NCBI GenBank assembly: GCA_948099385.1
Contig: CANUEZ040000047.1
Location: forward strand, 28,476,501 to 28,540,500
From: Fasciola hepatica
Taxonomy: Eukaryota > Platyhelminthes > Trematoda > Plagiorchiida > Fasciolidae
Reading direction: 5' to 3'
DNA: 64,000 nt
Below, piece by piece: positions 1-12,160 of the stretch (the first letter of the stretch is position 1; each line of letters opens with the position of its first letter). Position numbers and translations under genes: made by a program. Under the pieces are notes generated by a model. That model was given only the letters and a program-made list of their open reading frames with translations. It had not been told where the DNA came from and ran no database searches.

Positions 1-1706
1 TGTGCAATGATTCCTTGAGGTTTCATTCATTTGACATGCTAAACCGTGGTCTTGTTTAGGGGTTCTTCAAAAACCTGCTAGATGCGTAACAGGTGCAAAA
101 GTCCATTTCGTTCGGTTTCTAGAGTCCATGATAATTGTTTTAGAGCTGTCAGCAAGGACCACCGTATGCACATAGCCGCAGTCTACACTGAATTGAAAGC
201 GAAACAATGATTAGTGTATATTGATTATTACCATAGTTCCAAAGTGCAGTTTGGCTGCATAACTACTATTTCTACTACGGGTGATTTTAGTCACGTGAAA
301 CTCTGTGGGTGATGGCATACAACGGGCACCACCGACAGAAGCTTGTCAACGGGCGGAGCTTATGAGGTATGATGAGCAAACGAAGCGGGAAATGTTGTCG
401 AACCTTTTTTAATAAACAACAACCGCAAAACTGGTCATGTGTATCCGGGAAAATTTTGTTGCCACCCAGATACAAACTGTGGTATTTACATTAAAAGGGA
501 TTTTAATAACGCTAATTTATCGAACGCCTCGCCGTTCTGTATCCACGTTGTACTCATCACTGGAATTTTGATAAGTGTATCAGTATTTATTCCTTGTTAG
601 GAGTCCTCAGTGGTGCATATCCATTAAGACGATCGTTGTTACTCACACATCACGGCGCTTAGCGCGGACTTAAAGACTGACCACCACTGCATTACTGACG
701 CGGAGCGAGCCGCTTGGGGTCATCTGAGATACCCCAGTGGTTACATGTCGCGCTGGAAAACATGCATACTGTACTTGGTGGATATTGACCTTCGGTTAGT
801 CCTAACAATGAAACAACTCAGTATTGACAGACATTAATCCACTTTCGTCCGGCCCATCATTACTCATGACCTATTGGGACCTTATGTGGTTCTCCAGCAC
901 TCCACGTTTCAGGGTCTGGTCGCCGACTATCCATAATGGTGCGGTGGGCCCTTGAGACTATGGGGTATACATCTTCCACTGCACTCACACGCGAGCATGT
1001 AGTAAAAAGGGCCTTCAATGGTGAACGGCCTGTTGGTATTGTATTTTGGATCATTGGACAGTAAACTGAACTCTTCTCGAATTCACGCTAGTGTTTTTCT
1101 CATAGCTCTAACTCTGCTGGGTGCAACACCGCATCTTATTTACCACCAAGGCCAATGAATCCTTCTGACAAGGGACTTCATCCATCCCGTCATGTAAAAT
1201 TGGAAGAGAAGACCTGGAGAGATTTTGCAAACAGCATGTGGAATCTGACGAACCTATAGTGTCTCAAAATAACTTCCAGTTTGTTACAACACTCGCTATG
1301 TGGACAAAGACCGTTGTCCCGAAGTGTTACTCCACAATCGAAAATCAGAACTAAGTCGGGTCGGTACTAGATTGTAGATTTTAATTGTCTCACATGCACG
1401 AATTAAATAACTCAGATGTACAAAGGAATATGATGAGACCTGAGGCGAGGGGTGGGGGACACAATCGGAACTCGAATACCTACACAGCCTCACACTCTTC
1501 CAAAACCCGCTTCGCACTTTCCAGTTAACTCAGGGTCGACAAACAGTGACTCATCACACAAGCGTTTCTAGTACCGATGTCAGTTGGCAAAGCAAATGTG
1601 TTGTTTTTCTCCGGGAAGTTTAAATGCATCCTTGCTCGCAACCCTGCGATAATTGGAGCTTCAGAATGCGTAAACTGTACATTATCTTGTTTTACCTTTC
1701 ACATAG
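1..1706. other. non-coding flank or intron at left edge
   Basis: No coding signal or recognisable element was seen, apart from a dispersed repeat copy at about 855-1050 on the minus strand. The last part is probably the intron before the exon at 1707, because it ends in a pyrimidine-rich acceptor (1681-1706). The exon before that acceptor was not found and probably lies left of the window. Confidence 0.5.
855..1050 (-). repeat. dispersed repeat family P, copy 1
   Basis: Read on the minus strand, this segment matches 20230-20375 on the plus strand. The shared translated stretch includes PDPETWSAGEP followed by KVPIG in both copies, and the DNA before it (a GTGAGTGCAGTGGAAG-like stretch) is also shared. 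Two copies about 19 kb apart in opposite orientation indicate a dispersed repeat. The family is not recognised. It could be a fragment of a retrotransposon whose coding part has decayed. Confidence 0.6.
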
Positions 1707-1959
1707 ACTCGGGTTCGGAGACTGTGAAACTACAGCAACGCAATGTGAAAAGTCTATGTAATCGTTTGGTCGACCCGATGATGCGACAGGGAATTCGTGG
1801 TGCGGATTCTGAGTCTGATGTGACACTCGCAGTTCCGAGTAAACTGTTCCATGTGATTGCTCAACTGATTATTTTGGGACAACTGAATGCGTCCACCGGG
1901 TGGACGGATTTGGAGCAGTTTATCAGCTCTTCTTTCGATATGGACTCTTCGGACTTGGG
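1707..1959 (+). CDS. penultimate exon of an unrecognised plus-strand gene
   Basis: An open frame is bounded by a strong pyrimidine-rich acceptor ending at 1706 (TTTCACATAG) and a good donor at 1960 (GTGAGT). The exon begins with two bases that complete a codon and ends two bases into a codon. That matches the one-base start of the exon at 6577, so joining them keeps the frame and leads to a natural stop. The encoded stretch is mixed polar and hydrophobic, rich in Ser/Asp towards the end (SSSFDMDSSDLG), with no zinc, nucleotide-binding or membrane signature. I do not recognise the protein family. Earlier exons must lie left of the window. The intron after it is about 4.6 kb and carries an RTE element. 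Confidence 0.55.
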
Positions 1960-2279
1960 GTGAGTTTTGCTATTTGTATTGCAGAACTGACTCGCACAAT
2001 CGTACATACAGAAAAGGAAATCTTTATGGCTAATACTATAAATGAAATCGTTTTATTTGTTCACTGAAAAAGTACGCTAGTGTTCGCTGCATAGATTTTT
2101 GAAATCATTCCCCTTGGCTTAGTCGACCGCGATAACTGCGTTGTTATTCTCTATTTAAAGCACTTCACTTACCAACCGTCTACTCAAAGATATTCATCAT
2201 TTTCAATTCCCCAGCTTAGCCGGGATTCATCACTTCTGCCGCCAAACTTCGGGGTTATGAATACTCATGGCATTTAGTT

Positions 2280-2985
2280 CAGCTGTGATCAGTGAATCTG
2301 ACTCTATCACGGCGAGACTGCACCTTGGCGTGGTGTGATGGTTTGCATGCCTACATGAACCAAAGAGCTATGCAGAATGGCTTTCCCGAGCCGGAGATGC
2401 AATCATGCCTGACAGGTCGATGGGTAGAGGCCAGACGAAATCCAGTCTCAGGACCAGCTGATGGGCAACATCTGGTTCTAACCGCTATGACCCTGGAAAG
2501 GACACTCCAACAAACAAACACGGAGAGAAACAGTTTACCGATGAGAGGTAATCACACTTCATTTGGCAGTTATCGCCCGCCTAAGCTGAGCAGCCCCCGA
2601 CCCAAAGGATGCTGCCCCCTCCACGTTCCGCTTGTTTCATTGGGTGTATGGGGCTAAGGACTGAATCCGAAAGACGTATCGATACCAATGCAACAATCAG
2701 GTCTCGCGTGACAGGCGAGCAGAAATTCCTTCCTGGGTTCTCCGTTCACATTCCCGTGTTGGCTTAGCGCCCTACTGCCTTGTGGGGGATACTTTTGAGT
2801 CAAAGACTCCGGTTGGGGTTCCCAAAGAAGAGCCCCTTCTGCGGTATGGGGAGTCGCGAAGTTTGATTCGCTCAGAAGCCTGCAGTATCTCTCCCTTAAA
2901 GGGCCTTACCAACTTTCCCTCCCTCAAATGAAGATCGATAAAAAACGCCACGGGTCATTGCGGCTCTGAAGAAAACAGTAGTTCA
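2280..2985 (+). other. possible 5' region of the RTE copy in the intron
   Basis: A 121-codon open frame starts at 2292 but has no recognisable domain. The segment ends where endonuclease similarity of the plus-strand RTE copy begins (FNVR motif near 3046), so it may be that element's 5' untranslated or leader part. No internal evidence such as a second full-length copy is available here. Confidence 0.25.
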
Positions 2986-2989
2986 GAAG

Positions 2990-5965
2990 TTCGGTGTACA
3001 TCGAATGTACTCATTAAGCCTAAATGTTCACTTCACTTGGCTGCCTTTAACGTCCGCATAATGTCGGATAAGACAGCAGGCTGCCTTGCGTTTCGAGTGA
3101 TCCGGTTTCTACTGCTCGTGGTCAGGCCGGCGTTGGAATTGTTTTAAGCATGAGAGCTGAGCGTGCACTGCTAGACTGGATTCCAGTCCACAGTCGTTTG
3201 CGTGCATTTCCGTTGGACGGTTCTACGCATGTCAACAAACTGAAGCGTCGACGCTTGTTCGTCATGTCTGTGTATGTGCCCACCGGCTGCAGATTCTCTG
3301 AAACCAAGGACAAATTCTAACACGACTTGCCTCAACTGCTTCAAAGCATGCCTTCAACAAGTGGTCATTTCTAGGGATTTCGACGCTCACGTTGGCTATT
3401 TGGGAGGCCCATTTGCTACGCCAGCCGATCGTACCGATGACGACGATCGTCCCATTCAGTTGTGCTCTGACCACAGATTGTTTCTGGCAAGTACGAACTT
3501 CTGCCATAAGAAGCGGCATAGACTGACTTGGCGTCCTCCTACGCCTTAGCAACTTTGGACTCAGATTGACCGTATTATGACTAATCACCGTTGGCGTGTT
3601 CAGTTGAAAATTGTTGTTCACTTTATTCCACGCCTGTGAACCCAAATCTCGCCACGGTACGTGCTGTTTACGTCTCGTCCGTGGTCGCACCAACGTAAAC
3701 GATATCCGTGCCGCGTAGTTGTTTTTGGACGATAACCGAAGATCTGCTTTTCAGGCGGAGCCGTCCACACGGTAATCAATACAGTCGGATATACAAGATC
3801 CAGAAGAACGATGGCAACATATCAAGGAAGCCTTGTAAGACGCTTCCAATACCACATAACTCTGGTTCAAGTAGTTCTCACAAACGAGGGATACCTTCGA
3901 CATCAGTTGGTATGTTGGATGCCCCAGATCCGTCTCTCCGGATGCCACATTCAATGAAGTATGCAAATTCCTGAGACGCCAACTGACCAGGGGCCTGAGA
4001 AATGACCGTGAGCAGTGGTGGATTGCGAAATGAAGAGAACTAGAAAAAAGCTACATCTAGTAGAAATACTCACAACCGTTTGATTAGAAATACCTGTCCA
4101 CGGAAGCCCGGGGTAAGTGAGTTGATCGAGAAATCCGACGGTTCATTGATTCACTCTCAGGAACATCGTCTGGATCGCTAGGCGGAGCACTTTAACGTAC
4201 AATTCAGTTGGCTCACTTCAACAGTGATGCAGGTGGATATCAACCCTCCATCAGAAATGGAGGTCATACGGGTGACAAAATACTTGAAAAGGTACAAAGC
4301 CGATGGACCGGATGGGTTGCCTTCATCTTTTTTCAAGGATGGAGGCGAAGCTTTCGTTTCAGAATTAACAAAACTCCTCCGGGTAATCTGGGATAGTAAG
4401 CAGATTCCCACAAAATGGTGTGAATGGATGATTGCGCCGATTTACATGAAAAGTGATACATTCTCTTGGGAAAACCGCATAGGAATCAGCTTCGTAAGTA
4501 TCTCATCCAAACTGCTTACCAGGCTCATTCTACACCGTACCCAGCTCGCGTGCAATGTGTACGCGTGAGAATCAAGCCGGTTTAAGACCCGGTCGTGGTT
4601 GTATTGATCACATTCTTACTGTTTGACAAATCTTAGGGCGCAAACGCACCTTACGCAGCTTCATGATCTGTCTTTCTTGATCTGAAAGCGGCATTCAATT
4701 CAGTTGACCGCACAGTTCTCTGGAACAGCTTCTCATTGAAGACTGTGTCAGAGAAGTTTGTTTCTCTTTTCCAATGCTTGTATGCAACGTCCGAAGCCGA
4801 ATTCATGCCTACGGCGATCTTTCACCCGAGTTCACCACGGAAAGTGGTGTTCGCCAGGGACGCCCTTTCGTCCTTCCTCTTCAATTTTGTAATTGAATTG
4901 ATTCTTGGGATAGCTCATCCTCGTGTGAGAATAGTGGTATCGATATTTGCTCAGGCAGTAAACTGTCTGACTTGGAATATGCGGACAATATTGTTTTTCT
5001 GAGTAAAAATTAAAGTAAGTCGCAAGTTTTTCTGGCTAGCCTGCGCAAGGGGGTAGCAACGCTTTGGATGCATTTTGCACCACCAAAGTTCAAAGTTCTT
5101 CTGCAGAATTGGACTGGCTCTATGCCAGTGCTTATGTCAACGAGGGAAATGCTGAAGCAGGTAAGTTTTGTTACCTGGGCAATTACGTTTCATCAGGTGG
5201 ACAGATATCGGATGAAGTGTCATACGCGCACATGGAAGGTACGTTTGACGATTTGTCAACCTCAGTCATCTGTGGCGCCGACGTGACATTCGACTGTCTG
5301 TCCAGGGTCGAGTGTACAATGCGACGGTTAGGCCCGTTCTTTTATACGGCTCAGAAACATCACCATTAAGAGTAGAAGATAGGCGAAGACTATCGGTGTT
5401 CGAGCATCGATGTCTCCGTAGTGTTGTCCGAGTATGGTGGGAACAACGTATCAGCAATGCTAAGGCTAGACATTAGTTGTTGGGAACCAGAGGTTAATCT
5501 CTGGATCTAGTACTGAATCCTAACAGGTGGAGGTGGCTGGGACATGTCTTACCCATGCCCAACGATAGACGTTTTCGGCGTGGGCTGTTCTCTGAGGTAG
5601 GTAGTAGTTGGAAGGTAGGTCGAGACGGTCAGTCCATGACGTGGCAAAAAGGTACGAAGACCTTGACCAGTGGACATGGCCAAGTAGGACAGGTTAGACT
5701 ACCTGGTTGGGGTCCACGTGACCCGCCTATCAAATGATTGGAAACATTAACTGGCATGGCTGAGTGTCGCGGCCAGTGGCGTAGTAGGATTCGGGCTCTT
5801 GCTCTGTCTTCGTGATTTCCACTTGTTACTTCGATTTTTGGATCTTTTTTCACGTCATGCTTCTATTCACTTTGCTTTTTACTGGGCAATGCTAGAAGGT
5901 AGCAACCAAAACCAGAGCACAGAAGTGCGAGGTTATTGGTCGTATAACCTGAAGTGAACTGAATG
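2990..5965 (+). mobile_element. decayed RTE-clade LINE, subfamily 2
   Basis: This is the relic of a non-LTR retrotransposon of the RTE clade (schistosome SR2-like), which copies itself by target-primed reverse transcription with an apurinic-type endonuclease and a reverse transcriptase. Endonuclease remains are seen at about 3046 (AAFNVR), 3250 (RLFVMSVYVPT) and 3370 (SRDFDAHVG). Reverse transcriptase remains are at 4224-4568 (DGPDGLPSSFFKDGG), near 4690 (FNSVDRT) and near 4975 (LEYADNIVF). The RTE C-terminal block is at 5390-5740 (RRWRWLGHVLPM, MTWQKG, LPGWGPRDP). Many frameshifts and stops break it. The 3' end is at about 5950 with ACTGAA-like repeats. It lies inside the last intron of the plus-strand gene, in the same orientation. 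Confidence 0.85.
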
Positions 5966-6576
5966 AATGACTCCTACATAGAGATGCCTATGAAAATCTT
6001 ATCTACGAAAACCAGTGTAAGTAGCTAACTGTGTATTCACAGAGCAACCCGTCTTTACCTGCTGCCTGACTTGTTTTCTTAGGTTGGCTTATCTTCATAA
6101 TGACAGCAGACTGTGTTGGTGAGTTCACTGTCGGTTGGCCCAACCAATGTAACCAAAGAAACAGGATCAGGTAACCTCGTAGCTAAACGGCCCATTTTAG
6201 AATGAAAAACGTAGCGACAGAGGCTACGGCCACCAGAATTACAAAACCTAGGCTATTATCACATGTATCAGTCGATCACCGGATGTGTGACGCAAGTTTA
6301 CAAAAGGACGGACCTGTCAGGTTCGGTCTTTCTGCTCTCATCAATTGAGATTTATCAAAATCCAAGTCGGCCGAATATCAAGAGATTAAACATATCACAT
6401 TTTAATCTTTTTACCAATGTGTCAGTAATAAGATCACGGTATCTACGATACGTGATCTTGAAAACAGAGATAATTATGCAGCCATTGGAAAACGGTACGT
6501 TGCTGCCTAAAGCGGTTTGATTGATTTCGCTTATTCTATCAAAACAGCCCTGAAGAAAAACTGTTACTTTCCACAG
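5966..6576. other. intron end without recognised features
   Basis: This is the remainder of the last intron of the plus-strand gene, after the RTE 3' end. Nothing recognisable is seen until the pyrimidine-rich acceptor CTGTTACTTTCCACAG ending at 6576. Confidence 0.5.
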
Positions 6577-6673
6577 TACGCGCCTCCTAGGCTTATCGTC
6601 TTACGCGCTTGATGTGGACCTGAGTACAATGACCGATTTGGTTGATCTCGACGACTGGTACTCTACCGACTAA
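6577..6673 (+). CDS. terminal exon of the unrecognised plus-strand gene
   Basis: An acceptor ending at 6576 is followed by one base that completes the split Gly codon left by the exon at 1707-1959, then 31 codons and TAA at 6671-6673. The encoded C-terminus is strongly acidic (ALDVDLSTMTDLVDLDDWYSTD). Acidic, Asp/Leu-rich tails of this kind occur in transcription and adaptor proteins, but no specific family is claimed. The phase match between the two exons supports the joint model, though it has a one-in-three chance of arising randomly. The gene is convergent with the GABPB homologue that ends at 12802 on the other strand. Confidence 0.5.
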
Positions 6674-6697
6674 CGCCCTCAACGATCCCGTTTAGCA

Positions 6698-6850
6698 ATG
6701 CCATCGAAGTCTGTGACTGAAAAGAGAATTAGATTGCACAAAATAGAGATTACGGGAGGGGTATCCTGCCATCAACTCGAAGCTTTGTTTGAAGGATTCC
6801 TAACTACAGAAATTAACGGCCCTAGTGGGATGCGAATCCATGCATAGACG
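6698..6850 (+). CDS. short open frame just after the upstream stop, uncertain
   Basis: A 50-codon frame starts with ATG 24 bases after the stop of the preceding gene and ends in TAG. The sequence directly before the ATG (CCGTTTAG then CA) resembles a splice acceptor. Its composition (TEKRIRLHKIEITGG) looks coding-like, but no family is recognised and no donor in the right phase links it to the open frame at 6962-7110. It may be a first exon, a trans-spliced cistron, or just 3' untranslated sequence. Confidence 0.2.
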
Positions 6851-6961
6851 CCATCTGCCTTTTAGCAACACATGCTCTACAAACTTAGCTGATAAGCCAC
6901 ACTGTAGATATTTTGCGAAGCTGGACAAATTATGTTCTCGTTTCTCAGTCTGTCATGTACC

Positions 6962-7110
6962 AGTCAGACGATACGCGGCACGAAAGATCCCCAGTTTGAC
7001 ATTCGGACAACGCTTCCCAGTTTTGTGCTTGAATACCAAAAAGAAAAGGTCGTTTTAGACGTTCCATCTTGCTTTGTTCGTTTCCCGCCTCGCGGACAAG
7101 TTTGCAAGCG
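6962..7110 (+). CDS. possible orphan coding exon
   Basis: An open frame follows the acceptor-like sequence TCTGTCATGTACCAG and ends near a possible donor (GTAACA at 7118-7123). The encoded segment contains KDPQFDIRTTLPSFVLEYQK and VLDVPSCFVRFPPRG, which reads like folded protein rather than transposon relic. No family is recognised and no partner exon was phased to it. Confidence is low. Confidence 0.2.
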
Positions 7111-7124
7111 ATTGTTAGTAACAA

Positions 7125-8310
7125 TACTCTATATCCAGTGAAAACCCCCATGACTTTACATTACAGATTTACAAAAGCCGGGGAATACCTAGGTACTCCG
7201 ATGTCTCTTCAAGCAATCGGTGTTTTCCGCTTAAGACAACTGATGCAACAACGATTTATCCAAGTGTGCCGAAGGCCGCACCAGTCCATATGTGAGGTCA
7301 GCGATGCACTGGTCTTCGTTCACTGGATTCGATCCTTGCCCATACCATCATTCATGCAATCCTACATTCTTCTTGACCGGACTGATTTTCATTTTCATCA
7401 TTGACATCACACCCATCTGCGTCATTAAACCTCTCTTCTCACAGATGAAACACAAATAACTATTTTAAAGCGTCTTTCCTTATCCTTTCTCTACCCTACA
7501 CAAATATCCAAATGCATATTCGTAACACTCGTTATTTAAACTGTTCTTGTCTTCCTGACGGGTGTACTTTAGTCCCAGAAATGACGTGAAATAATTGGAT
7601 TTTGTTTTTACCATTATTCAGTGTTCAGACAGGTAGTATTATGATATTTTGGTGTTTACATTTGGGATAGGGTTGATCGTGAATACAGAGCAAAATCAGG
7701 CGATGAGGCCCGGGGAATAGATACAGTGGAGTGGTGTAACGCCTGATTGGAGAAATGGAAGTGAAGATAGATGAGTGACCTTATTGAGCGCTACAGCGGA
7801 GAAAATCGGCGAGTCGCCCCAGACGCGGCGAGTATTGATGAACTATTTGTTTTGGTTCGATAAAGTATGGAACGTGACCGTACCACACTCGGGATCTGAA
7901 AGGTAACAGGAGACAATTGACAGTGGACAGTTCAAAATTGAACTGCAAATAAATGATATTTAGAGAGACTGAATCTTGAGTCCGCAAAAACTCATATCAA
8001 ATGTCACAACATAACTGTGATCTTTCTTTAAAAGCGGTGACAAAACGTGATCAATCGAAACCCTGGTTCGTCACGCAGTTTATCTTCTCGTATATCAATT
8101 GCTTGTGTGGAGAAATTACATAAACACAGTATTTTCAATTTGATCGTACAAATCACCAACGCTTCAGCCATTATCTCATGGCTTAAGTCAGCATTTACAT
8201 TTGGTGGGCAGAGCTAGTCGCGTCTAAGGTGTCTGCTCGAAATAATGAAACATACCAAAGCCACATGGAACAAAATACGAACTGACTTAACTTCGTCATT
8301 AGTTTAAGGA
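7125..8310. other. intergenic, nothing recognised
   Basis: Several short open frames occur, the longest being 7069-7404 on the plus strand with no recognisable domain. No repeat family, RNA gene or clear splice pair was identified. Confidence 0.4.
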
Positions 8311-8319
8311 GGTCAGTAG

Positions 8320-9290
8320 CTGACGAGACCGTCGACGAAATAGTGGTACACCCACGTGGTCAATATATATAAAAAGAGCTGATGGTAAAAAGACAACATG
8401 CTACGTTTTTGTTTTTTCACCGTACACTTTTGATGTTTTTTGTTCGACGGAGTGACACTGAGCCCCCATAACGTGAAGCGGCCCAGTCTCGCAACCGCAG
8501 AACTGCGGCGATGCACACGTCTCTTAAGATAGCGCCATTTGTCACGGCGGCGCCACAGGTGTTGCAGACGGGCGTGAACTGATCTCCTCTCGTACAACAA
8601 CCCCAGCTGTAATCAAGCTCTCGAAGCATTTAAAGCTATCGGCTAACTCTAGCTGATCACCGAAAAAGGTGGGTGCAGGCACATATTCATATCAGTTTTC
8701 CAAAAGCACTTAGAACTTGGGAGGCGCAAAGTGGATTCCAAATCTGAATACCTTCATCGCCAAGCGGTCCAAAACGTCGGCACCGTTATTCAGCAAGGTG
8801 ATAATATCGGAGTATTCTAAGTCAAAAACTCAGTTTCCTGGGAGGAGTTTGACTCCACTGTTTAGTTAACCAGACAAGGCACTCCGTAAAACAACCCGCT
8901 TGATAAATTGGAAAAGAAGGACATGAGGCAACCCTGACGTACTCCATTGCAGACGACAAAAGTGAGCCAAAGCTGGTCGCGGGTCCTAACCCGACCTGAG
9001 GTACGACGATACAATTCTTTAGAGATATTTCCCAGGTACTCCATCTCTCAACAAACATTACCAAAGTGCAGTCCTATCGACAGAGTCGGAGGCCGTGGGG
9101 ACCTCTAGGAACACGATGATCGTAGGTCTGGAAAAAATGACGGTGCTCTGCCAACTGTCGGAAGGTGAAGACCTGACCGATACATCCACGACTAGCGCGA
9201 AACCGAAACTGCTCTTCAGGAGTTTCGTACAACCTACAAAGTACAACAGAAGCTAGTAGCTTCGACGCTGTTGACGTAAGGCCTTATCCC
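8320..9290 (-). mobile_element. RTE LINE fragment (RT palm to C-terminus), decayed
   Basis: Reading the minus strand from 9290 down gives an RTE reverse transcriptase relic. Near 9240-9060 there is sequence equivalent to the box containing DSVDRT. Near 9000-8930 it resembles the segment before the catalytic YADD box. Near 8580-8420 the C-terminal thumb block HLWRR is still visible. The endonuclease part is absent and the frame is broken repeatedly. It is a separate insertion from the neighbouring copy at 9376-11630, because the two overlap in protein content. Confidence 0.7.
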
Positions 9291-9375
9291 CTTACAGTTA
9301 ACGAAATCACTGCGCAAGCCCATTTCAAAAGTAAACGCAACAATCGATTCTACCCAGAAGGAGGGGAATTGCTTA

Positions 9376-11630
9376 GATCATTATCATCATCATCATCATC
9401 GTACAGCGCTAAACAGCAGAGCAAGCCCCACTGACCAGTCTTTCTCACCATGTTGCACGTAGAATGAAGAGGTATGAATATACAAGAAGGACAGAGAGTG
9501 GACCTACAGGGGTGGGGAAAACAAAGGACGCTCTAATAGTCAACGAACAAAGTACACAGTCTTGTTGTACAAATACGCACTGATCAATGATTCCGATTCG
9601 ACAGAAAGTGACAACACGATCGCCACTGTTCACGGTTCGATGCCATATCCTTCAGTGTCTCCAGCCAACTGGTCGAGGGATCTTTTAAACCCCAACCACG
9701 AAGACGTGTGACACTTACTTTTCGTAAGTTTGTTGTACATTTTTTTCATTCCTCGCAGCCACGTCATCTGTTGAATTCTACCTGGCTTCTTCTATCCCCT
9801 AGGAGGAACGGAGAATAGGGCACGGTGCTGTAGACGTATCTGCCATACGCAAGACGTGCCCCATCCAACGAAGTCTACTAAACTGGATACGCTGTGATAG
9901 AAAATTCTCTGAATTAGTACCCAATACGCGATTTCTGACCTCAACATTGCTCACTCGGTCATTTCATCCAATCTTAACTATGCTACGCAGACATCGATGG
10001 TCGAAAGCCTCGAGACGACGAATATCTTCCATACGCAGATCGCATGTCTCGCAACTACACAACAGAACTCAGTGCACAGTATACATGACCATCCAACTTC
10101 GGTGAAATATCAGGTCAGCACCACAAGTGCTTCAGTCCAGCGTACGCCGCTCGAGCTTTGGACATACGCGTGCACGCTTCTACTACTGTGCTTCCATCCG
10201 TCGTCACACTGCTGCCGGGGTAAGTGAAGCGGTTGACAACCACCAGCACCTCCCCATCGAGCATCAAGCTCGGAGCGGTTTACGTCCAGTTTTGCAACAT
10301 CACTTTACACTTTGGAGGTGCAAAGCGTATGCCGAGTGGAGCTACATTTTTTGCGAGTCTATCTAGTGCACGTTGCGCATTTTCCATGTATTTGAGAAAA
10401 GAGACAGGGTCATCTGCGTAATCTAGGTCACACAGCATCTCACTATTTCCTAGTAGGATACCCACATTCTGGAGATCTCCCAAGGCATTCTCCATTTTCT
10501 CGTCCATGACGGCGGTGAACGAGAATGAACACATGGGACATCCTTTTCGGACATCGCTGGCCGTTTCGAACCGACTGGATAGTTCACCGTAAACTCTAAC
10601 GCGGCCAGAAGTATGAGAATACAATGACCTCAGTAGATTCGTGAACTTTTGCGGAATGCCCTTTCAATGAAGAGGACTGAGAAGCGCTGTTGGATCAACT
10701 CCTCAGAATTCCAAACTTCTGAGGACAACACAGTCCTCTAACAAGCTGCATTCCACTATCTTTAAAAAGGGCTGGGAGTAAGCCATCGGAGCCCGGCACT
10801 TTGTGCCGTCCTAAGGATTGGATTTACTTGTGGATCTCCGCTTAGGAGGGTGGATTTGTCAAAACAGATCACGGGACGAGTGTCAGAACAGCTATTGGAG
10901 CCTGACACCGAGGATCAACTGAACTGTCTAAAACTGTTCCGCCCAGCGTTCGAGACGCCGCTACTGAATGTGAATGAGGGAGCCATCAGCTTCACGGATC
11001 GTTTCGCTCACATCCAGTAGCTTCCTACCGGTGACTCGAGTGAGACAGAACAGCTTTTGAGAATTTTCCATGGTGGCACCAAGTTGCATCTCTGATGCTG
11101 GTTGCGACCACCAAATTTCGCGATCTTTGCACAACCTCGCGTTTTGTGCGTCTCATTACGAGCCGTGTTTCGTTATACTCGCTCCCAGTCGGGATAGACT
11201 GGCGTGCGCTGAAAAGACGCGGAAATCCAGGGTCTTACGGCACGACTCGGCAGGTCACAACTCACATGGCTAGCAGAATGCAAAGCATTCTTGACCAGCG
11301 ACCTGTTGTGTTCAATGCTGTCAGATGGGGCAACATGGAGCTTTTCAACTAGCGCGTTTTTGAAGAAGGATAAACGATATGGATCGGGAAGCTTATCAAA
11401 ATCTAACCGCCTTTGTGGCCTTCACTGAAATACAAGGACAGCCTAGTGCAAACTAGTGCATGGTTGGAGTCAACGACGGCGCTCCAGTGCGAACGAGTTT
11501 AGTACGCAGCTCCGCCATTTATGGCTTGTTGCGACGTGACAATCTGAGTCCACTGCTGACTCGAAGGGGACAGACGCCATGTGGCGATTGGAGAATCTGA
11601 AGTTCGTGGTAGCGGGTTCGGCGAGTTTAG
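9376..11630 (-). mobile_element. 5'-truncated RTE LINE copy with ATC/GAT tail
   Basis: This is a minus-strand copy of the same RTE family as the nearly intact element at 25685-29010. Its 3' end carries the same short repeat, read on the plus strand as ATCATCATCATCATCATCG at 9383-9401. The following sequence (GTACAGCGCTAAACAG, and the match to the 28900-29000 region) is also shared. Reverse transcriptase is clearest at 10624-10280, with HTSGRVRVYGEL, DLDYADDPVSFL and PPKCKVMLQNW, so the YADD box is kept. The linker before the RT domain is seen around 11150-11040. Frameshifts and stops show it is dead. Confidence 0.85.
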
Positions 11631-11635
11631 TTTAG

Positions 11636-11830
11636 GTCAAACAACCACTGAGTGCGGTGGTTTTGGTTGCTATCTCCTACCGGCAACCTCCGTAGGAAAT
11701 AATGGGAACTAATAAGGTTCGGCGAGACTCAGAAGAAGGACGAGAGAGAGCATAGTTCGAATTTCCACCAGGGGCACTACAGCTGGTACCATCGACCTAC
11801 GTTTCCGTGGGACGTGGGAAGGGAGTGCAT
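11636..11830 (-). mobile_element. RTE subfamily-2 3' end fragment
   Basis: The sequence CAACCACTGAGTGCGGTGG followed by TTGCTATCTCCTACCGGCAA matches the 3' untranslated end of the minus-strand copy at 31336 and of the plus-strand copy near 23580-23640. Only the 3' end is present, as is usual for 5'-truncated LINE insertions. Confidence 0.65.
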
Positions 11831-12019
11831 ATGAAAGAACAAGTTGTGAGTCGTGCATGAGAGAGACTGTTCGTGTGTACGGAATAGCACTAAATGGTAG
11901 CAGTAGGATCTGTCATGATTGTTTGCATCGCGGGGTGCTGTACTACTCAATGGCCTGATCCGGAGTAGAACTTTTTGTTCGAGGATACACCTCTAGCCTT
12001 TGCGCAGCCAAGCGCGTCC

Positions 12020-12160
12020 TGCAAGACAGTAGCTTTGGTCCAGATGAGCCGGTGACTTATTGTATGGTTCATTTGCCTTTGCTGTGAAACCTTGTCGTGT
12101 AAGTGGAACACGACAAGGAGCTATGGCCTTATTTAGCGGTGAGCCACACACGCAACGTCA
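12020..12160 (+). repeat. dispersed repeat family H, copy 1, with hairpin
   Basis: This matches 20985-21115 (+), 24215-24325 (+) and 22480-22600 (-). The common core is GAGCCGGTGACTTATTGTATGG, then AAACCTTGTCG, a seven-base loop, CGACAAG, and GAGCTATGGCCTTATTTAG. In this copy the core forms a perfect 11-bp inverted repeat, 12090-12100 with 12108-12118 and a 7-base loop. The family is not recognised. It could be a short non-autonomous element or the conserved end of a larger one. Confidence 0.65.

Noticed and set aside
855..910. Hammerhead ribozyme relic (ATGATGG...GGACGAAAG on the minus strand)
   Set aside because: The CTGATGA core has two mismatches, stem II is not formed and the second copy at 20230 lacks the GAAA part.
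9364..9402. ATC repeat as a coding or regulatory microsatellite
   Set aside because: It is the 3' terminal repeat of an RTE copy, matching the GAT repeat at 28994-29010.
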